From DAIDKA01 sp963708865 (GTDB lineage: Bacteria; Pseudomonadota; Gammaproteobacteria; Steroidobacterales; Steroidobacteraceae), in contig CAVPUC010000004.1 in the NCBI GenBank assembly GCA_963708865.1, positions 868,001 to 932,000 of the forward strand: a stretch of 64,000 bases of DNA, read 5' to 3'. Below the pieces are notes generated by a model. That model was not told where the DNA came from and ran no database searches. It was given only the letters and a program-made list of their open reading frames with translations. The position numbers were made by a program, and so were the translations under genes. Shown one piece after another: positions 38,416-47,234 of this stretch; position 1 is the stretch's first letter, and each line of letters starts with the position of its first letter.

Positions 38416-40534
38416 TCACCACATTTCCTTGAGACGGGCGCCCACATCCAGCGCGGAGTGGGTGCTGGCATCGTCCAACGCCGCCTCATCGCTGCTGCCA
38501 TGTACCACGGTGGCATCAAATGCCTTCAACACCTTCTCGGTCATGAAACGGCTGCGGCCACCGTAGACGTGTCCGTCCGAGGATTTCGGCTGACTGGTGA
38601 TCTGGAACTTCAGCGGACAGTACAGCACGAGTTCATTGCGTGCCCGGGTCATGGCGACATACAGCAGCCGCCGTTCTTCTTCGATCAGCTCGGGCTTGCG
38701 GGTCGCGAACTCAGAAGGGAAGCTGCCGTCCACGACATTCAGCAAATACACCGTATCCCATTCCATGCCCTTGGCCGAATGTATGGTCGAGAGCACGAGG
38801 TAGTCTTCATCCTGGCTCGGCTTGCCGGCCAGGTCGCTGGTCGCGTCCGGCGGATCGAGCGTGAGCTCCGTGATGAAGCGTTCGCGCGACTTGAACCCTC
38901 CGGACAAGAGCTCCAGCTGGTCGAGGTCGCCGATGCGCGTGTGGACATTTTCATAGATACGCTCGAGGTGCGGCTTGTACCACTCGCGCACCAGGCGCAC
39001 CTGCCCCGGCCACTCGCGATGCGGATCCATCAGGATCTGCATCAGCTGCGCGAGCTTCTCGAGATCAACCGGCGCCACATGCGGTGCGGCGAAGCCCGCC
39101 AGCGCGCCGGCGGCGTGCTGCTGGGCCTCCAGGTGGGCGATCGCGCGCTGTGCATTCGCCGGCCCCATGCCCGGCAACAGTTGCAACGCACGAAACGCCG
39201 CCATGTGATTGCGCGGATTGTCGGCCCAGCGCAGCACTGCCAAGAGGTCCTTCACATGCGCCGCCTCGAGGAAGCGCAGACCGCCGTACTTGACGAACGG
39301 TATCTGACGCCGCGTCAGTTCCACTTCCAATAGATCGCTGTGGCTGCCGCTGCGAAACAGCACCGCCTGGCGTCGCAGCGGCACATGGGCTTCGCGGCGC
39401 CGCAGCACTTCACTGCAGACCGACTCGGCCTGCGTCGCCAGATCATCCACCGTGACCAGCTTGGGCCGCTGTCCCGCCCCGCGCGCGGCCAGCAGATGCT
39501 TGCGGAACTGGCGCGGCGCATCGGCCATCAGCGCATTGGCGCCGTCCAGGACCTGCTGGGTCGAGCGGTAGTTCTGCGCGAGGGTGATCACTTCGGCCTG
39601 CGGCTCGAACTGCTCAGGGAAATTCAGGATGTTGTCGATGGTCGCGGCGCGGAACGAATAGATCGCCTGCGCATCATCGCCCACCACGGTGAGTCCCGCG
39701 GCCATCCGGCCGCAGCGCGCGCAGGATCTGGGCCTGCAGCGCATTCGTATCCTGGTATTCATCCACCAGCACGTGATCGAAATGCCCGCTGACATGCTGG
39801 GCCAGCTTCGGCTCGCCCATCATGATGTGCCAGTAGAGCAGCAGATCGTCATAGTCGAGGATGCCGTAGCTTTGCTTGCGCTGCACGTAGCCGCGAAACA
39901 GCCGGGTGAGTTCTTCTTCCCACTGCGCGCACCAGGGATATTGCTCGTCCAGCGATTCGCGCAGGCTCTTCTGGGTATTGACCCGATGCGAATAGATGGC
40001 AAGACAGGTATCGCGCCGCGGGAAGCGCTGGTCCTTGCCATCGAACCCCAGCTCCTGGCGGATGGCGTCGATGAGATCCGCGCTGTCGCCGCGGTCGATC
40101 ACGGTGAACTGCGGATCAAGGCGCAGGTGCCGCGCATAGTGACGCAGCAGCCGGTTTGCCATCGAATGAAAAGTGCCGGCCCACGACAGGCGCTGCGAGA
40201 GGACCTGATTGAGGCCCCCCAAGGGTTCATTCATGGCCTGTTTGACGATGTCGCGCGCGCGACGGCGCATTTCCTGGGCGGCGCGGCGCGTGAAGGTCAG
40301 CATCAGGATGCGGGCCGGGTCGACGCCATTCATGGCCAGGTGCGCCACGCGATGCGCCAGGGTATTGGTCTTGCCGGTGCCCGCGCCGGCGATGATCAGC
40401 AGCGGTCCCGCCTCGACGCCCTTGTCGGCCTTTTCGCCCGCGTTATCGCTGTGCTCCGCGCCACGGGTTTCCCCGAAGGTCGCCGCCTTGCGTTGGGCGC
40501 TATTCAATGTGGCCAGGTATGCGGGTGTCGCCAT
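38416..40534 (-). CDS. UvrD/Rep-family superfamily I DNA helicase (one frame break)
   Basis: A 3'-5' helicase of about 705 residues once the frame is joined. Q-motif and Walker A: LNSAQRKAAT and IAGAGTGKTNTLAHR. Walker B VLVDEYQDTNALQ. Motif III VVGDDAQAIYSFRAA. Motif IV LAQNYRST. Motifs V-VI STIHSAKGMEWDTVYLL and EERRLLYVAMTRAR. The frame changes near the CCC at 39695-39697 (GGG on the coding strand); removing one base gives DGRGLTVVGDD. Between the Q motif and Walker A there is an unusual charged insert of about 20 residues. It is closer to the UvrD-like helicase II group than to RecB. The exact member is uncertain. Confidence 0.92.
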
Positions 40535-40543
40535 CCCTAAGGA

Positions 40544-41098
40544 CTATACGAGCTGGCGGTTTGCCAGGCTATGGATCAGTGCACAAGCCGGCGCCGGATC
40601 AGCCGCACCGCCGTCATGGATAAACCGTGGGCCCGGTATGTCCAGAAAAGCATCCGCGCCGCGCGGCGACTGCGCCACCCAGGTGGCATCCCGGTGTCCG
40701 GGATGCCGGGCGCAGTCGGCGGCGCGGGCCCGCAGACGTTCCTGCCGCAGCGGCTCCGGGACGCGGCACAGCAGCTGCGTGCACGACAGCGGCATATGGC
40801 GCGCCAACAGCGCCTGCACGGCGGACTCATGCTCGCCGGGCCGGAAGTTTCCCTCCAGCACCACCGCGTGGGTGAGTCCCAGCTGCTCGTCCGCCAACGC
40901 AAACAGCACCGCAAAACTGGCATCACTGAGACATCTGGAGAGGCCGCGGTCGCCGGCGCCGAGCACATCCAGCAGCGGCTCCTTGACGGCATCCTTTGAC
41001 AGCAGCGGCGCCGGCAGCGCGCGCGCCAGGGCACGCGCCAGCGTTGTCTTGCCGGTGGCCGGCAGACCCGTGACCAGAAACACCCTGCGCGCAGTCAT
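40544..41098 (-). CDS. P-loop kinase-like ATPase (AAA_33 type)
   Basis: A 184-residue protein with Walker A VFLVTGLPATGKTTLARALA at the N-terminus and a candidate lid or phosphoacceptor region (LLSKDAVKEPLLDVLG, VVLEGNFRPGEHESAVQ). It resembles small zeta-toxin or shikimate-kinase-like P-loop kinases that phosphorylate metabolites. The substrate is unknown. The start MTARRVFLV is preferred; the frame is open 43 codons further with no homology. It lies just upstream of the helicase gene on the same strand and diverges from the NUDIX gene. Confidence 0.78.
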   Translation of the reverse strand: MTARRVFLVTGLPATGKTTLARALARALPAPLLSKDAVKEPLLDVLGAGDRGLSRCLSDASFAVLFALADEQLGLTHAVVLEGNFRPGEHESAVQALLARHMPLSCTQLLCRVPEPLRQERLRARAADCARHPGHRDATWVAQSPRGADAFLDIPGPRFIHDGGAADPAPACALIHSLANRQLV

Positions 41099-41164
41099 CG
41101 GATATCCTAGCGGCAATGTAGCACACCCAAGAGCACGCCGCAGTATAAGGGTCGCGTCATCAGC

Positions 41165-41656
41165 GTGACGGTGGATGAGGTGGTGCTGCCCAATGGGCGG
41201 CAGGCGGCGCTCGAAGTCGTGCACCATCCCGGCGGCGCGGCCATCGTCGCCTTGAACGACCAGAAGCAGCTGTGTCTCTTGCGCCAGTACCGCTACGTCG
41301 CCGGCGGCTGGATCTGGGAGTTGCCGGCCGGAAAGCTCGAACCGGCCGAAGCCCCGGAGGCCACCGCCCGTCGCGAACTCACCGAGGAGGCTGGCGTGGT
41401 CGCCAGCGATTGGGTGAGCCTGGGGTCGCTGTTGAGTTCACCCGGGGTGTTCTCGGAGGTCATCCACCTGTACCTGGCGCAGGGCCTCTCCTTCGCCCGC
41501 GCGGCGCTCGAGGACAGCGAGGTGCTCGAGGTGCATTGGGTGGACTTCGGGCGGGCCTGCGATATGGCCCTGTCGGGGCAGCTGCGCGACGCCAAGAGCA
41601 TCATCGGGGTGCTGCGCGCCGCCCACCACCTGGGCCTGGCGCTTACACAGCGCTGA
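41165..41656 (+). CDS. NUDIX hydrolase, ADP-ribose pyrophosphatase type
   Basis: The NUDIX box is intact: GKLEPAEAPEATARRELTEE, continuing AGV. The preceding LRQYRYVAGGWIWELPAG matches ADP-ribose / nucleoside-diphosphate-sugar hydrolases. The GTG given here yields 163 residues, but homology seems to begin earlier: in-frame YKGRVIS precedes it. An ATG at 41116 would read MSTPKSTPQYKGRVIS if one base after it were removed, so the true start may have been lost to an indel. Probably hydrolyses ADP-ribose to AMP and ribose 5-phosphate. Confidence 0.88.
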   Translation: MTVDEVVLPNGRQAALEVVHHPGGAAIVALNDQKQLCLLRQYRYVAGGWIWELPAGKLEPAEAPEATARRELTEEAGVVASDWVSLGSLLSSPGVFSEVIHLYLAQGLSFARAALEDSEVLEVHWVDFGRACDMALSGQLRDAKSIIGVLRAAHHLGLALTQR

Positions 41657-41788
41657 CGACCCCCCGCAAAGCCCCCTGTCCCCTGTCGCTAAAATTCCAC
41701 TATTCCGTGACATGTTGCGCAGCCGTGGCGCGGGCGCAACCCTAGACTCCCCCGTGAAGGAATCTGCCTTGGGTGTGACTTAATCACC

Positions 41789-42154
41789 GTGAATCGCAAA
41801 AAGGACAGTCGCAAACCCGTCCCTGCGCCAAGCGCTGACGCCGCGAGCGCGGAGCGCCGGCGCGTCGCCAAGATCGTGCGCGACGACCGGGACAGCGCGA
41901 CTGTGGAGTGGGTGGGCGCGCCGCCGGACTTCGAGCGGATACCGCTGACGGTCGAGGGCAGCCTGCCGCGGGGCCTGCGGCGTGCGCCGACCGGCTACAA
42001 CCCGTATGAGACGGTGGCGCCGAGCAAGCCTGCCGCGCCGGACAGCCGTCCCGCGAAACGCGACCTGCGCAAGCTCTCGGCGTGGATCAAGCAGATGCGC
42101 GAAATCGAAGAGCGCAAAAGGCGCGCCGACGATGAGGACGAAGACGAGGAGTGA
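41789..42154 (+). CDS. Hypothetical basic/acidic protein, 121 residues
   Basis: No family was recognised. The N-terminus is Lys/Arg-rich (NRKKDSRKPVPAPSAD). The middle holds ATVEWVGAPPDFERIPL and GYNPYETVAPS. The C-terminus is a charged helix ending in a run of Asp/Glu (RADDEDEDEE). The start is a GTG. It looks soluble and partly disordered and could bind nucleic acid or a charged partner. It ends just before a convergent gene. Confidence 0.55.
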   Translation: MNRKKDSRKPVPAPSADAASAERRRVAKIVRDDRDSATVEWVGAPPDFERIPLTVEGSLPRGLRRAPTGYNPYETVAPSKPAAPDSRPAKRDLRKLSAWIKQMREIEERKRRADDEDEDEE

Positions 42155-42160
42155 TTCTGG

Positions 42161-42784
42161 TCAGTGCGCCCGCTGACCGGCCGGGACCGGCAACACGCCC
42201 AGTTCCCGCAGCAGCCGCCAGGACCTGCGGCTGCCGGTACGAATCCAAAGTTCATACAAGCGCAGCGCATCGGCGTTGGACTTGACGCATGAGCCGTCGC
42301 TGATCTCATTCAACGCATCCACCAGCGGCTGGAACTTGCCGGCGAGCTCCGCGAACACACGGCCCAGGGCGTTGCCGCGCCGGCTGCGATCCGTGTCCGC
42401 CAGGGTCGAGTAGGCCTGTGCGCCCATCGCGATGTGGTAGTCGATGTCCACGAGCTTTCTTGCGAAGCTGCGGGCGAAAAACCCGGCGATGAACAGCGAC
42501 ACATCGCCAAGACGCTGCAGACCGCGCTGGCGCTCGGCCAGCGTCGGGGCGGCGAGTGCTTCGGACAGCATCGCCACCAGGGGTTTGAGCCGCAGCCCCT
42601 CGGCCGTCGGCTCGAACAAGGCCTCGGAGCGGGCAAACAGGGTCAGGACATTGACCACGTAGTGCTGGGTGTGATCGCCCACGGCGAGCTGCTGCTTGCC
42701 GAGCGCCGCCTGCAGGCTGTCGCGGAAGTACTCAGTCAGGCTCGCGACGGGCAGGACCTGACGTGCTGCGCTTGGATCCGACAT
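42161..42784 (-). CDS. Hypothetical helical protein, 207 residues
   Basis: No recognised family. Mostly amphipathic helices: LPVASLTEYFRDSLQAALGK, QQLAVGDHTQHYVVNVLTLF, DVSLFIAGFFARSFARKLVD and YELWIRTGSRRSWRLLRELG. No signal peptide or convincing membrane helix is evident. Codon use and length support a real gene. Its stop faces the end of the + strand gene six bases away, so the two are convergent. Function cannot be inferred. Confidence 0.6.
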   Translation of the reverse strand: MSDPSAARQVLPVASLTEYFRDSLQAALGKQQLAVGDHTQHYVVNVLTLFARSEALFEPTAEGLRLKPLVAMLSEALAAPTLAERQRGLQRLGDVSLFIAGFFARSFARKLVDIDYHIAMGAQAYSTLADTDRSRRGNALGRVFAELAGKFQPLVDALNEISDGSCVKSNADALRLYELWIRTGSRRSWRLLRELGVLPVPAGQRAH

Positions 42785-42878
42785 GGCAGTCCTCGCATGA
42801 GAGCCCCCTCATTCCGAATACTATCGGCACGACTTTGAATGAGAACCGTGAGGCGTGTCGCAATCCCACCATGCCGTG

Positions 42879-43556
42879 CTACAACTTGCTATTGCTGCGC
42901 TTGCGCAGCCGGATGTAGGCGTCCTCCGCCGTGCCATAGACCAGGTCGCCGTCGCTGTCGTAGGCCTGCTCGCTGATCCCCAGCTGGTCGGCGGTCAGCT
43001 CCAGGCGCCAATGCGCATTCACCGCCGCCGGTGCCGATAACGGCACCGAGTGGCACAGTTTCTGGTCGTTGCTCGCGGCGAAGCCGTCATCGGTCTTCTT
43101 CCATTCCAGCGAGCAACCCGTGAGCAGCTTGAGGTCTGGGGGCTGCAGCGAGGAGAACAATTCCGGCATCTCCGCACCATTGTGCCAGCGCTTAGGTTCC
43201 GCGAGCGCCCACACCGCTTCCACGATCCGATCCTTCACGACCTCGAAGGACAGAATGTATTGCGCCGTGACGCGCTGCGGATCATCCGTGTCGGTTTCCT
43301 CCATGTAGAAGACGTTCTCGCCCACCGTGAGCGAATCCACCCGCACGATCACCGCACTCACCGCTGGATGCACGGGCCCGCCATGCTTGCGGTCCGTGGC
43401 GACCTGCGCGCGGTTGTCGTAGTGGCCCGGCAGCCAGCCCTCCACCTGCAGCATCAGGGCGTCGGACTTGCTCGACGGGGCCGTTGCGCAGCCGCCAAGC
43501 ACCCCCGCCGCAGCCAGGCTCGCGAGCAGCGGCAGGGTCAATCGGTACTTGAACAT
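42879..43556 (-). CDS. CpcT/CpeT-like lipoprotein
   Basis: 225 residues with a lipobox (VLGGCATAP), so it is probably anchored in the outer membrane. The body aligns with the CpcT/CpeT chromophore-lyase fold: WLPGHYDNRAQV, AVIVRVDSLTVGENVFYM, VTAQYILSFEVVKDRIVEA, WALAEPKRWHNG and LLTGCSLEWKK. In cyanobacteria that family attaches bilins to phycobiliproteins. Lipoprotein members in non-phototrophs have no known pigment role. It follows the ATP-grasp gene by 27 bases and may be in its operon. Confidence 0.72.
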   Translation of the reverse strand: MFKYRLTLPLLASLAAAGVLGGCATAPSSKSDALMLQVEGWLPGHYDNRAQVATDRKHGGPVHPAVSAVIVRVDSLTVGENVFYMEETDTDDPQRVTAQYILSFEVVKDRIVEAVWALAEPKRWHNGAEMPELFSSLQPPDLKLLTGCSLEWKKTDDGFAASNDQKLCHSVPLSAPAAVNAHWRLELTADQLGISEQAYDSDGDLVYGTAEDAYIRLRKRSNSKL

Positions 43557-43583
43557 CGTGTTTGCGACTCCGTGAAAGGGACT

Positions 43584-44618
43584 TCAGCCGTAGGTGGCGC
43601 GCCATTGTGCGCGATAGGTGAGCCCGAGGGTCATCACTCGCTCGAGCAACTCGTCATAGTCCTGGCCTGCGGCGCGCGCGCTTTCCGCGAAGTCCTCGGT
43701 GGCCGTCAGATTCGGATTGGCATTGGCCTCGAGGACGTACACCTCGCCCGCGGCGGTCACGCGAAAATCCATGCGCGCGTAACCCGACAGACCGAGCGCC
43801 CGATAGATCCGGCGCGACAGCCGGTCCAGGCGCGCCTCGAGCGCGGCCGGCAGATCCTCGGCGGCATGAGTGGTGATGCCGTAGCGTTCCTGGTAATTGC
43901 GGTCCCATTTGACCTTGCGGGTGGCGATGGCTGCCAGATTGTCCGGCATGGTGCCGAACACCATCTCCCACACCGGCAGGCGGTGCAGGCGTTCGTTGCC
44001 CATGACTCCGACGTACAGTTCGCGGCCGGCGATGTACTCCTCCACCAGGGCATCCGATCCGACCTGGTCGTGGACGAACTGGATGCGCTCCTTGAGCTTC
44101 GCGGCATCCTCGACCACGGAGGCCTGCGCGATGCCCAACGAGGCATCCTCGATGGTGGACTTCACGAACAAGGGAAAACGCAGCCGGCGCGGCACATTGA
44201 CGCGCGCACCGCGATTGAACACCGCGAACTGCGGGGTCGGAATGCGGTGGTAGGACAAAAGCTGCTTGCACAGCGGCTTGTCGCGCGACAACAGCAGGCC
44301 GCGCGGATTGCAGCCGGTATAGGGCTGGCGCAACAGCTCCAGGAACGCGACCACATGCTGGTCGTAGGTGCCGATGCCGTCAAACTCCTCGAGCAGGTTG
44401 AAGACCAGATCGGGCTTCCAGTCGGCAATCGAGGTACGAAGTTCGGTGAGGCTGTCGAGCACGCCGACGCACAGCACCTCATGGCCGCGCGCCTTGAGGG
44501 TCGAGATCACGTCGTACTCGGTGCGCCACTCGGCGATCTCTTTCTGCGTGCTGCCCTCCAGGGTGTCGGGAGGCACCAGACTCGAGTGCAGGACGACGAG
44601 CACGCGCTGCTTCTTCAT
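43584..44618 (-). CDS. D-Ala-D-Ala ligase-like ATP-grasp enzyme
   Basis: A 344-residue ATP-grasp ligase that would join a carboxylate to an amine or thiol using ATP. The lid and nucleotide residues are in RFPLFVKSTIEDASLGIAQ. The Mg-binding end is YARMDFRVTAAGEVYVLEAN, then ANPNLTATEDF. The N-terminal domain contains LVFNLLEEFDGIGTYDQH. The protein is not DdlA or DdlB. Its start overlaps the stop of the zinc-peptidase gene by four bases (ATGA), so the two are translationally coupled and probably act together. Substrate unknown. Confidence 0.85.
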   Translation of the reverse strand: MKKQRVLVVLHSSLVPPDTLEGSTQKEIAEWRTEYDVISTLKARGHEVLCVGVLDSLTELRTSIADWKPDLVFNLLEEFDGIGTYDQHVVAFLELLRQPYTGCNPRGLLLSRDKPLCKQLLSYHRIPTPQFAVFNRGARVNVPRRLRFPLFVKSTIEDASLGIAQASVVEDAAKLKERIQFVHDQVGSDALVEEYIAGRELYVGVMGNERLHRLPVWEMVFGTMPDNLAAIATRKVKWDRNYQERYGITTHAAEDLPAALEARLDRLSRRIYRALGLSGYARMDFRVTAAGEVYVLEANANPNLTATEDFAESARAAGQDYDELLERVMTLGLTYRAQWRATYG

Positions 44619-45709
44619 AACGGAAAGTGCGGCGTCTCACCCTGGGCGTACAGCCTCGCGAGTCGGATCAGCATCCAGCGGACATGCCGCCCGGCATCGC
44701 GGCGATTGCCGCGCACATGAAGTTTCAAGGCATCGCACCGTTCCGTGATCATTCGCAGCAGCTGATAGATACTATACCGCTCGATCTTCAGTTCCCGCGA
44801 CACCGAATTCACCAGTTGCAATTTCATGGAGCGGATCAGGGTGCTGGCACGCACCGCGCCGCGCGGCACTGGCTGCGCACGGAACACCTTCTGCACCAGC
44901 TCCTCGATCATGCCGCGCCGGTCACTGCCGCGCCGCGCGAGCTTGTCGCGATAGACCTCGGCCAGGGTGCGCGTGTCGGTGGCAATCGATTCAATCCGCC
45001 GCCGGTTGCGCACCGGTGCCTTGCGGTCACGCAGGCTGGCCATCAGTTCATCCACACGACACAGCTTCTGGAATGCCGGCCACTGCGCATAGGCGCGCCG
45101 CCAGTTCGAATTCGGTTTGAGCCACACCGCGAAGGTCTCGGCAAAATCCTCGGTCGGATGCGCCTGGGCGTACCAGTCGCCCAGGTGATGCACATAGCGG
45201 CGGCTGCCGGGGCGCGCGCGGTAACGCTCAGGGTATGGAAGCGAGGCCGGACCGAACGTCTCGCGCCAGCTCGCCCGGCGTCGCAGCCGGTAGGCATTGT
45301 CGAGCGCGTGGCCGGCTTCATGACGCAGAATCCGCATCAGCCAGCGCATATTGCCGCCCTCGACCGCGTGCATCATGCGCCGCTCGAGCCGCTCCAGACG
45401 CGGATGCGCCAGGTAGAAGGGTACGGCGATGCCGGGTACTCCATCGGGCGAAAACCACTCCTCGGCGAGCCATGCATGCGGCTTGAATTCGATGCCGCGG
45501 CCGGCGAGTTCCGCGTACAGACGGCGCATCGGGCGTGCCAGTTGCGAGTCCTCGACGGTGAGGTTCAGATCACACAGCCGCACTTTGAGCAGCTCCTCAT
45601 CGGCCAACCGCACCCACGCGCGTGCGCGGCGCGGAGTGGCCGACTTGCGGGGGGACGCCGCGGCTGCGGCGCGTGCCGGCAGCTTCTGGTGGGTCGCTCT
45701 CGAGGGCAT
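44615..45709 (-). CDS. Putative zinc-dependent peptidase (HEXXH), coupled to ATP-grasp gene
   Basis: 364 residues. The zinc site is LRHEAGHALDNAYRL (HEAGH), with a likely third ligand or helper in HPTEDFAETFAVWL downstream. The N-terminus is basic and Ala-rich, and no signal peptide is seen, so it is probably cytoplasmic. A long C-terminal half (about residues 230-364) is charged and helical with no recognised domain. It resembles proteins annotated only as putative zinc-binding metallopeptidases. The four-base overlap with the downstream ATP-grasp gene suggests a shared pathway, such as making and trimming a peptide-like product. Confidence 0.75.
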   Translation of the reverse strand: MPSRATHQKLPARAAAAASPRKSATPRRARAWVRLADEELLKVRLCDLNLTVEDSQLARPMRRLYAELAGRGIEFKPHAWLAEEWFSPDGVPGIAVPFYLAHPRLERLERRMMHAVEGGNMRWLMRILRHEAGHALDNAYRLRRRASWRETFGPASLPYPERYRARPGSRRYVHHLGDWYAQAHPTEDFAETFAVWLKPNSNWRRAYAQWPAFQKLCRVDELMASLRDRKAPVRNRRRIESIATDTRTLAEVYRDKLARRGSDRRGMIEELVQKVFRAQPVPRGAVRASTLIRSMKLQLVNSVSRELKIERYSIYQLLRMITERCDALKLHVRGNRRDAGRHVRWMLIRLARLYAQGETPHFPL

Positions 45710-45742
45710 GGCGCAAGCCTAACATCGGGCCCGGCGCAGCTG

Positions 45743-46297
45743 TCAGCCCAAGCGTGCGGCATCCGCCTCTTCGCCCCGGTCCGGGACCCAGGCGGCGACA
45801 AACTGCCGCTGTTCAAGGGTCTCCGGTATCGACGGCCAGCTGCGGGCACGGCCACACTGCTGCCAGACCCGGTTCAGTTCCTCGAGCGCCGCCTGCCCGG
45901 TCAGCCCCTGCTCCGCCAGATAGCAACCGAGGACCGTGCCGGTACGGCCGATCCCCATCCGGCAGTGCACATAAACGCAGCGGCCCGCGGCCAGCGCCCC
46001 GCCGAGGGCGAACTGGATCTGGCGCATGTAGGACCGGTCCACCGGCAGGCCGTGATCCAGAATCGGCAGGTGGAAGTACACCGTGCCGTCGGGCAGCCAG
46101 GTGCTGTAGGCCGGCAATTCTCCCGGCCGCGTCAGGTTGACGAAGCAGTCCACGCCCGCATCCATGAGCGCACGCAGCCGCCGCTGGGTGTCCTGGTCGC
46201 TCTCGCCGGCCGGATATTCACCCCCCAGGAGCTTTCCCGGCAGCACCCAATAGCTGTTCGGCAGCGGCGGGCGTGCCGTCACACTGATCAGGCTCAT
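45743..46297 (-). CDS. Dual-specificity / tyrosine-type protein phosphatase
   Basis: 184 residues with the CX5R active site YVHCRMGIGRTGTVLG (Cys nucleophile, Arg phosphate binder). The general-acid Asp may be in FHLPILDHGLP. The N-terminal PLPNSYWVLPGKLLGGEYP is common in bacterial dual-specificity-like phosphatases. It overlaps the ttcA stop by four bases (ATGA) and so is coexpressed with it. The substrate is unknown and could be a phosphoprotein or a small phosphate ester. Confidence 0.85.
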   Translation of the reverse strand: MSLISVTARPPLPNSYWVLPGKLLGGEYPAGESDQDTQRRLRALMDAGVDCFVNLTRPGELPAYSTWLPDGTVYFHLPILDHGLPVDRSYMRQIQFALGGALAAGRCVYVHCRMGIGRTGTVLGCYLAEQGLTGQAALEELNRVWQQCGRARSWPSIPETLEQRQFVAAWVPDRGEEADAARLG

Positions 46298-47127
46298 GGC
46301 AGCGCCGCCGCAAGCTCGGGGCCGGCCGCGGCCAGCACGTCCTCCTCCTCGAGGGTCATCGGCACGATCCGGTCCAGTGACAGGAGGTCCGGCGCTGATT
46401 CCGGCAGCGGCCCTTCGCTGCGCCGCAAGGCGTCCAGGCCGACGAAGTCATGCAGCCGGGTGTCCGCCAGGTGAGTGGGGGCCACATTTCGCAGTGCCGC
46501 AAAAATAGTCTGCACCCGATTCGGAAACTCACGCTCCCAGCCGGCCAGCATCCGCTTCACCTGCAGGCGCTGCAGGTTCTGCTGCGAGCCGCACAGGGTG
46601 CACGGGATGATCGGAAACTCGCGCGCGCTCGCATAGCGCGCGATCTGCGCCTCGCTGACATAGGCCAACGGCCGGATCACGATATGCCGGGCGTCATCCG
46701 ACAGCAGCTTCGGCGCCATGGCCTTCAGGCGCCCGCCAAAGAACAGATTCAGGAAGAAGGTCTCCACAATGTCATCGCGATGGTGGCCCAGGGCGATGCG
46801 GGTGATGCCGTTCTCGGCAGCATAGCGATACAGGGCGCCGCGCCGCAGCCGCGAGCAAAGGCCGCACAGCGTGCGGCCTTCGGGCACCACCCGTTTCACG
46901 ACGCTGTAGGTGTCCTGTTCGATGATGTGATACGGCACACCGAGGCGGCGCAGATACGCCGGCAGTACCTCCTGCGGAAAGCCCGGCTGCTTCTGGTCCA
47001 GGTTGACGGCCACCAGGCTGAAATCAACGGGCGCGCCGCGCTGCAGGGACAGGAGGATGTCCAAGAGCGTGTAGGAGTCCTTGCCGCCGGACAGGCACAC
47101 CATGACCCGATCGCCTGCGCCAATCAT
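46294..47127 (-). CDS. ttcA: tRNA 2-thiocytidine synthase TtcA
   Basis: Thiolates C32 of certain tRNAs using ATP and an iron-sulfur cluster. PP-loop VMVCLSGGKDSYTLLD. Cluster cysteines in LCGLCSRLRRG and PCTLCGSQQ. The LGHHRDDIVETFFLNLFF signature is also present. The ATG used here gives 277 residues but misses about 30 N-terminal residues seen in the family. In-frame GKAIADFG lies directly upstream, and an ATG at 47227 would join it if one base were dropped. A lost start by indel is likely. Confidence 0.93.
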   Translation of the reverse strand: MIGAGDRVMVCLSGGKDSYTLLDILLSLQRGAPVDFSLVAVNLDQKQPGFPQEVLPAYLRRLGVPYHIIEQDTYSVVKRVVPEGRTLCGLCSRLRRGALYRYAAENGITRIALGHHRDDIVETFFLNLFFGGRLKAMAPKLLSDDARHIVIRPLAYVSEAQIARYASAREFPIIPCTLCGSQQNLQRLQVKRMLAGWEREFPNRVQTIFAALRNVAPTHLADTRLHDFVGLDALRRSEGPLPESAPDLLSLDRIVPMTLEEEDVLAAAGPELAAALP

Positions 47128-47234
47128 GCCGAAGTCGGCAATGGCCTTGCCGACCTCGCTGCGCAGATGAGATTGCAGGCGCTGCGCCGTGCGGGACAGT
47201 CCCAGATCGTGCGCCGCTGACGCTCATTGAAGGT

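Noticed and set aside
41714..41740. Inverted repeat GTTGCGC / GCGCAAC between the NUDIX gene and the next gene
   Set aside because: Seven-base arms with a 13-base spacer, no T tract, and no promoter spacing that fits; not enough to call an operator or terminator.
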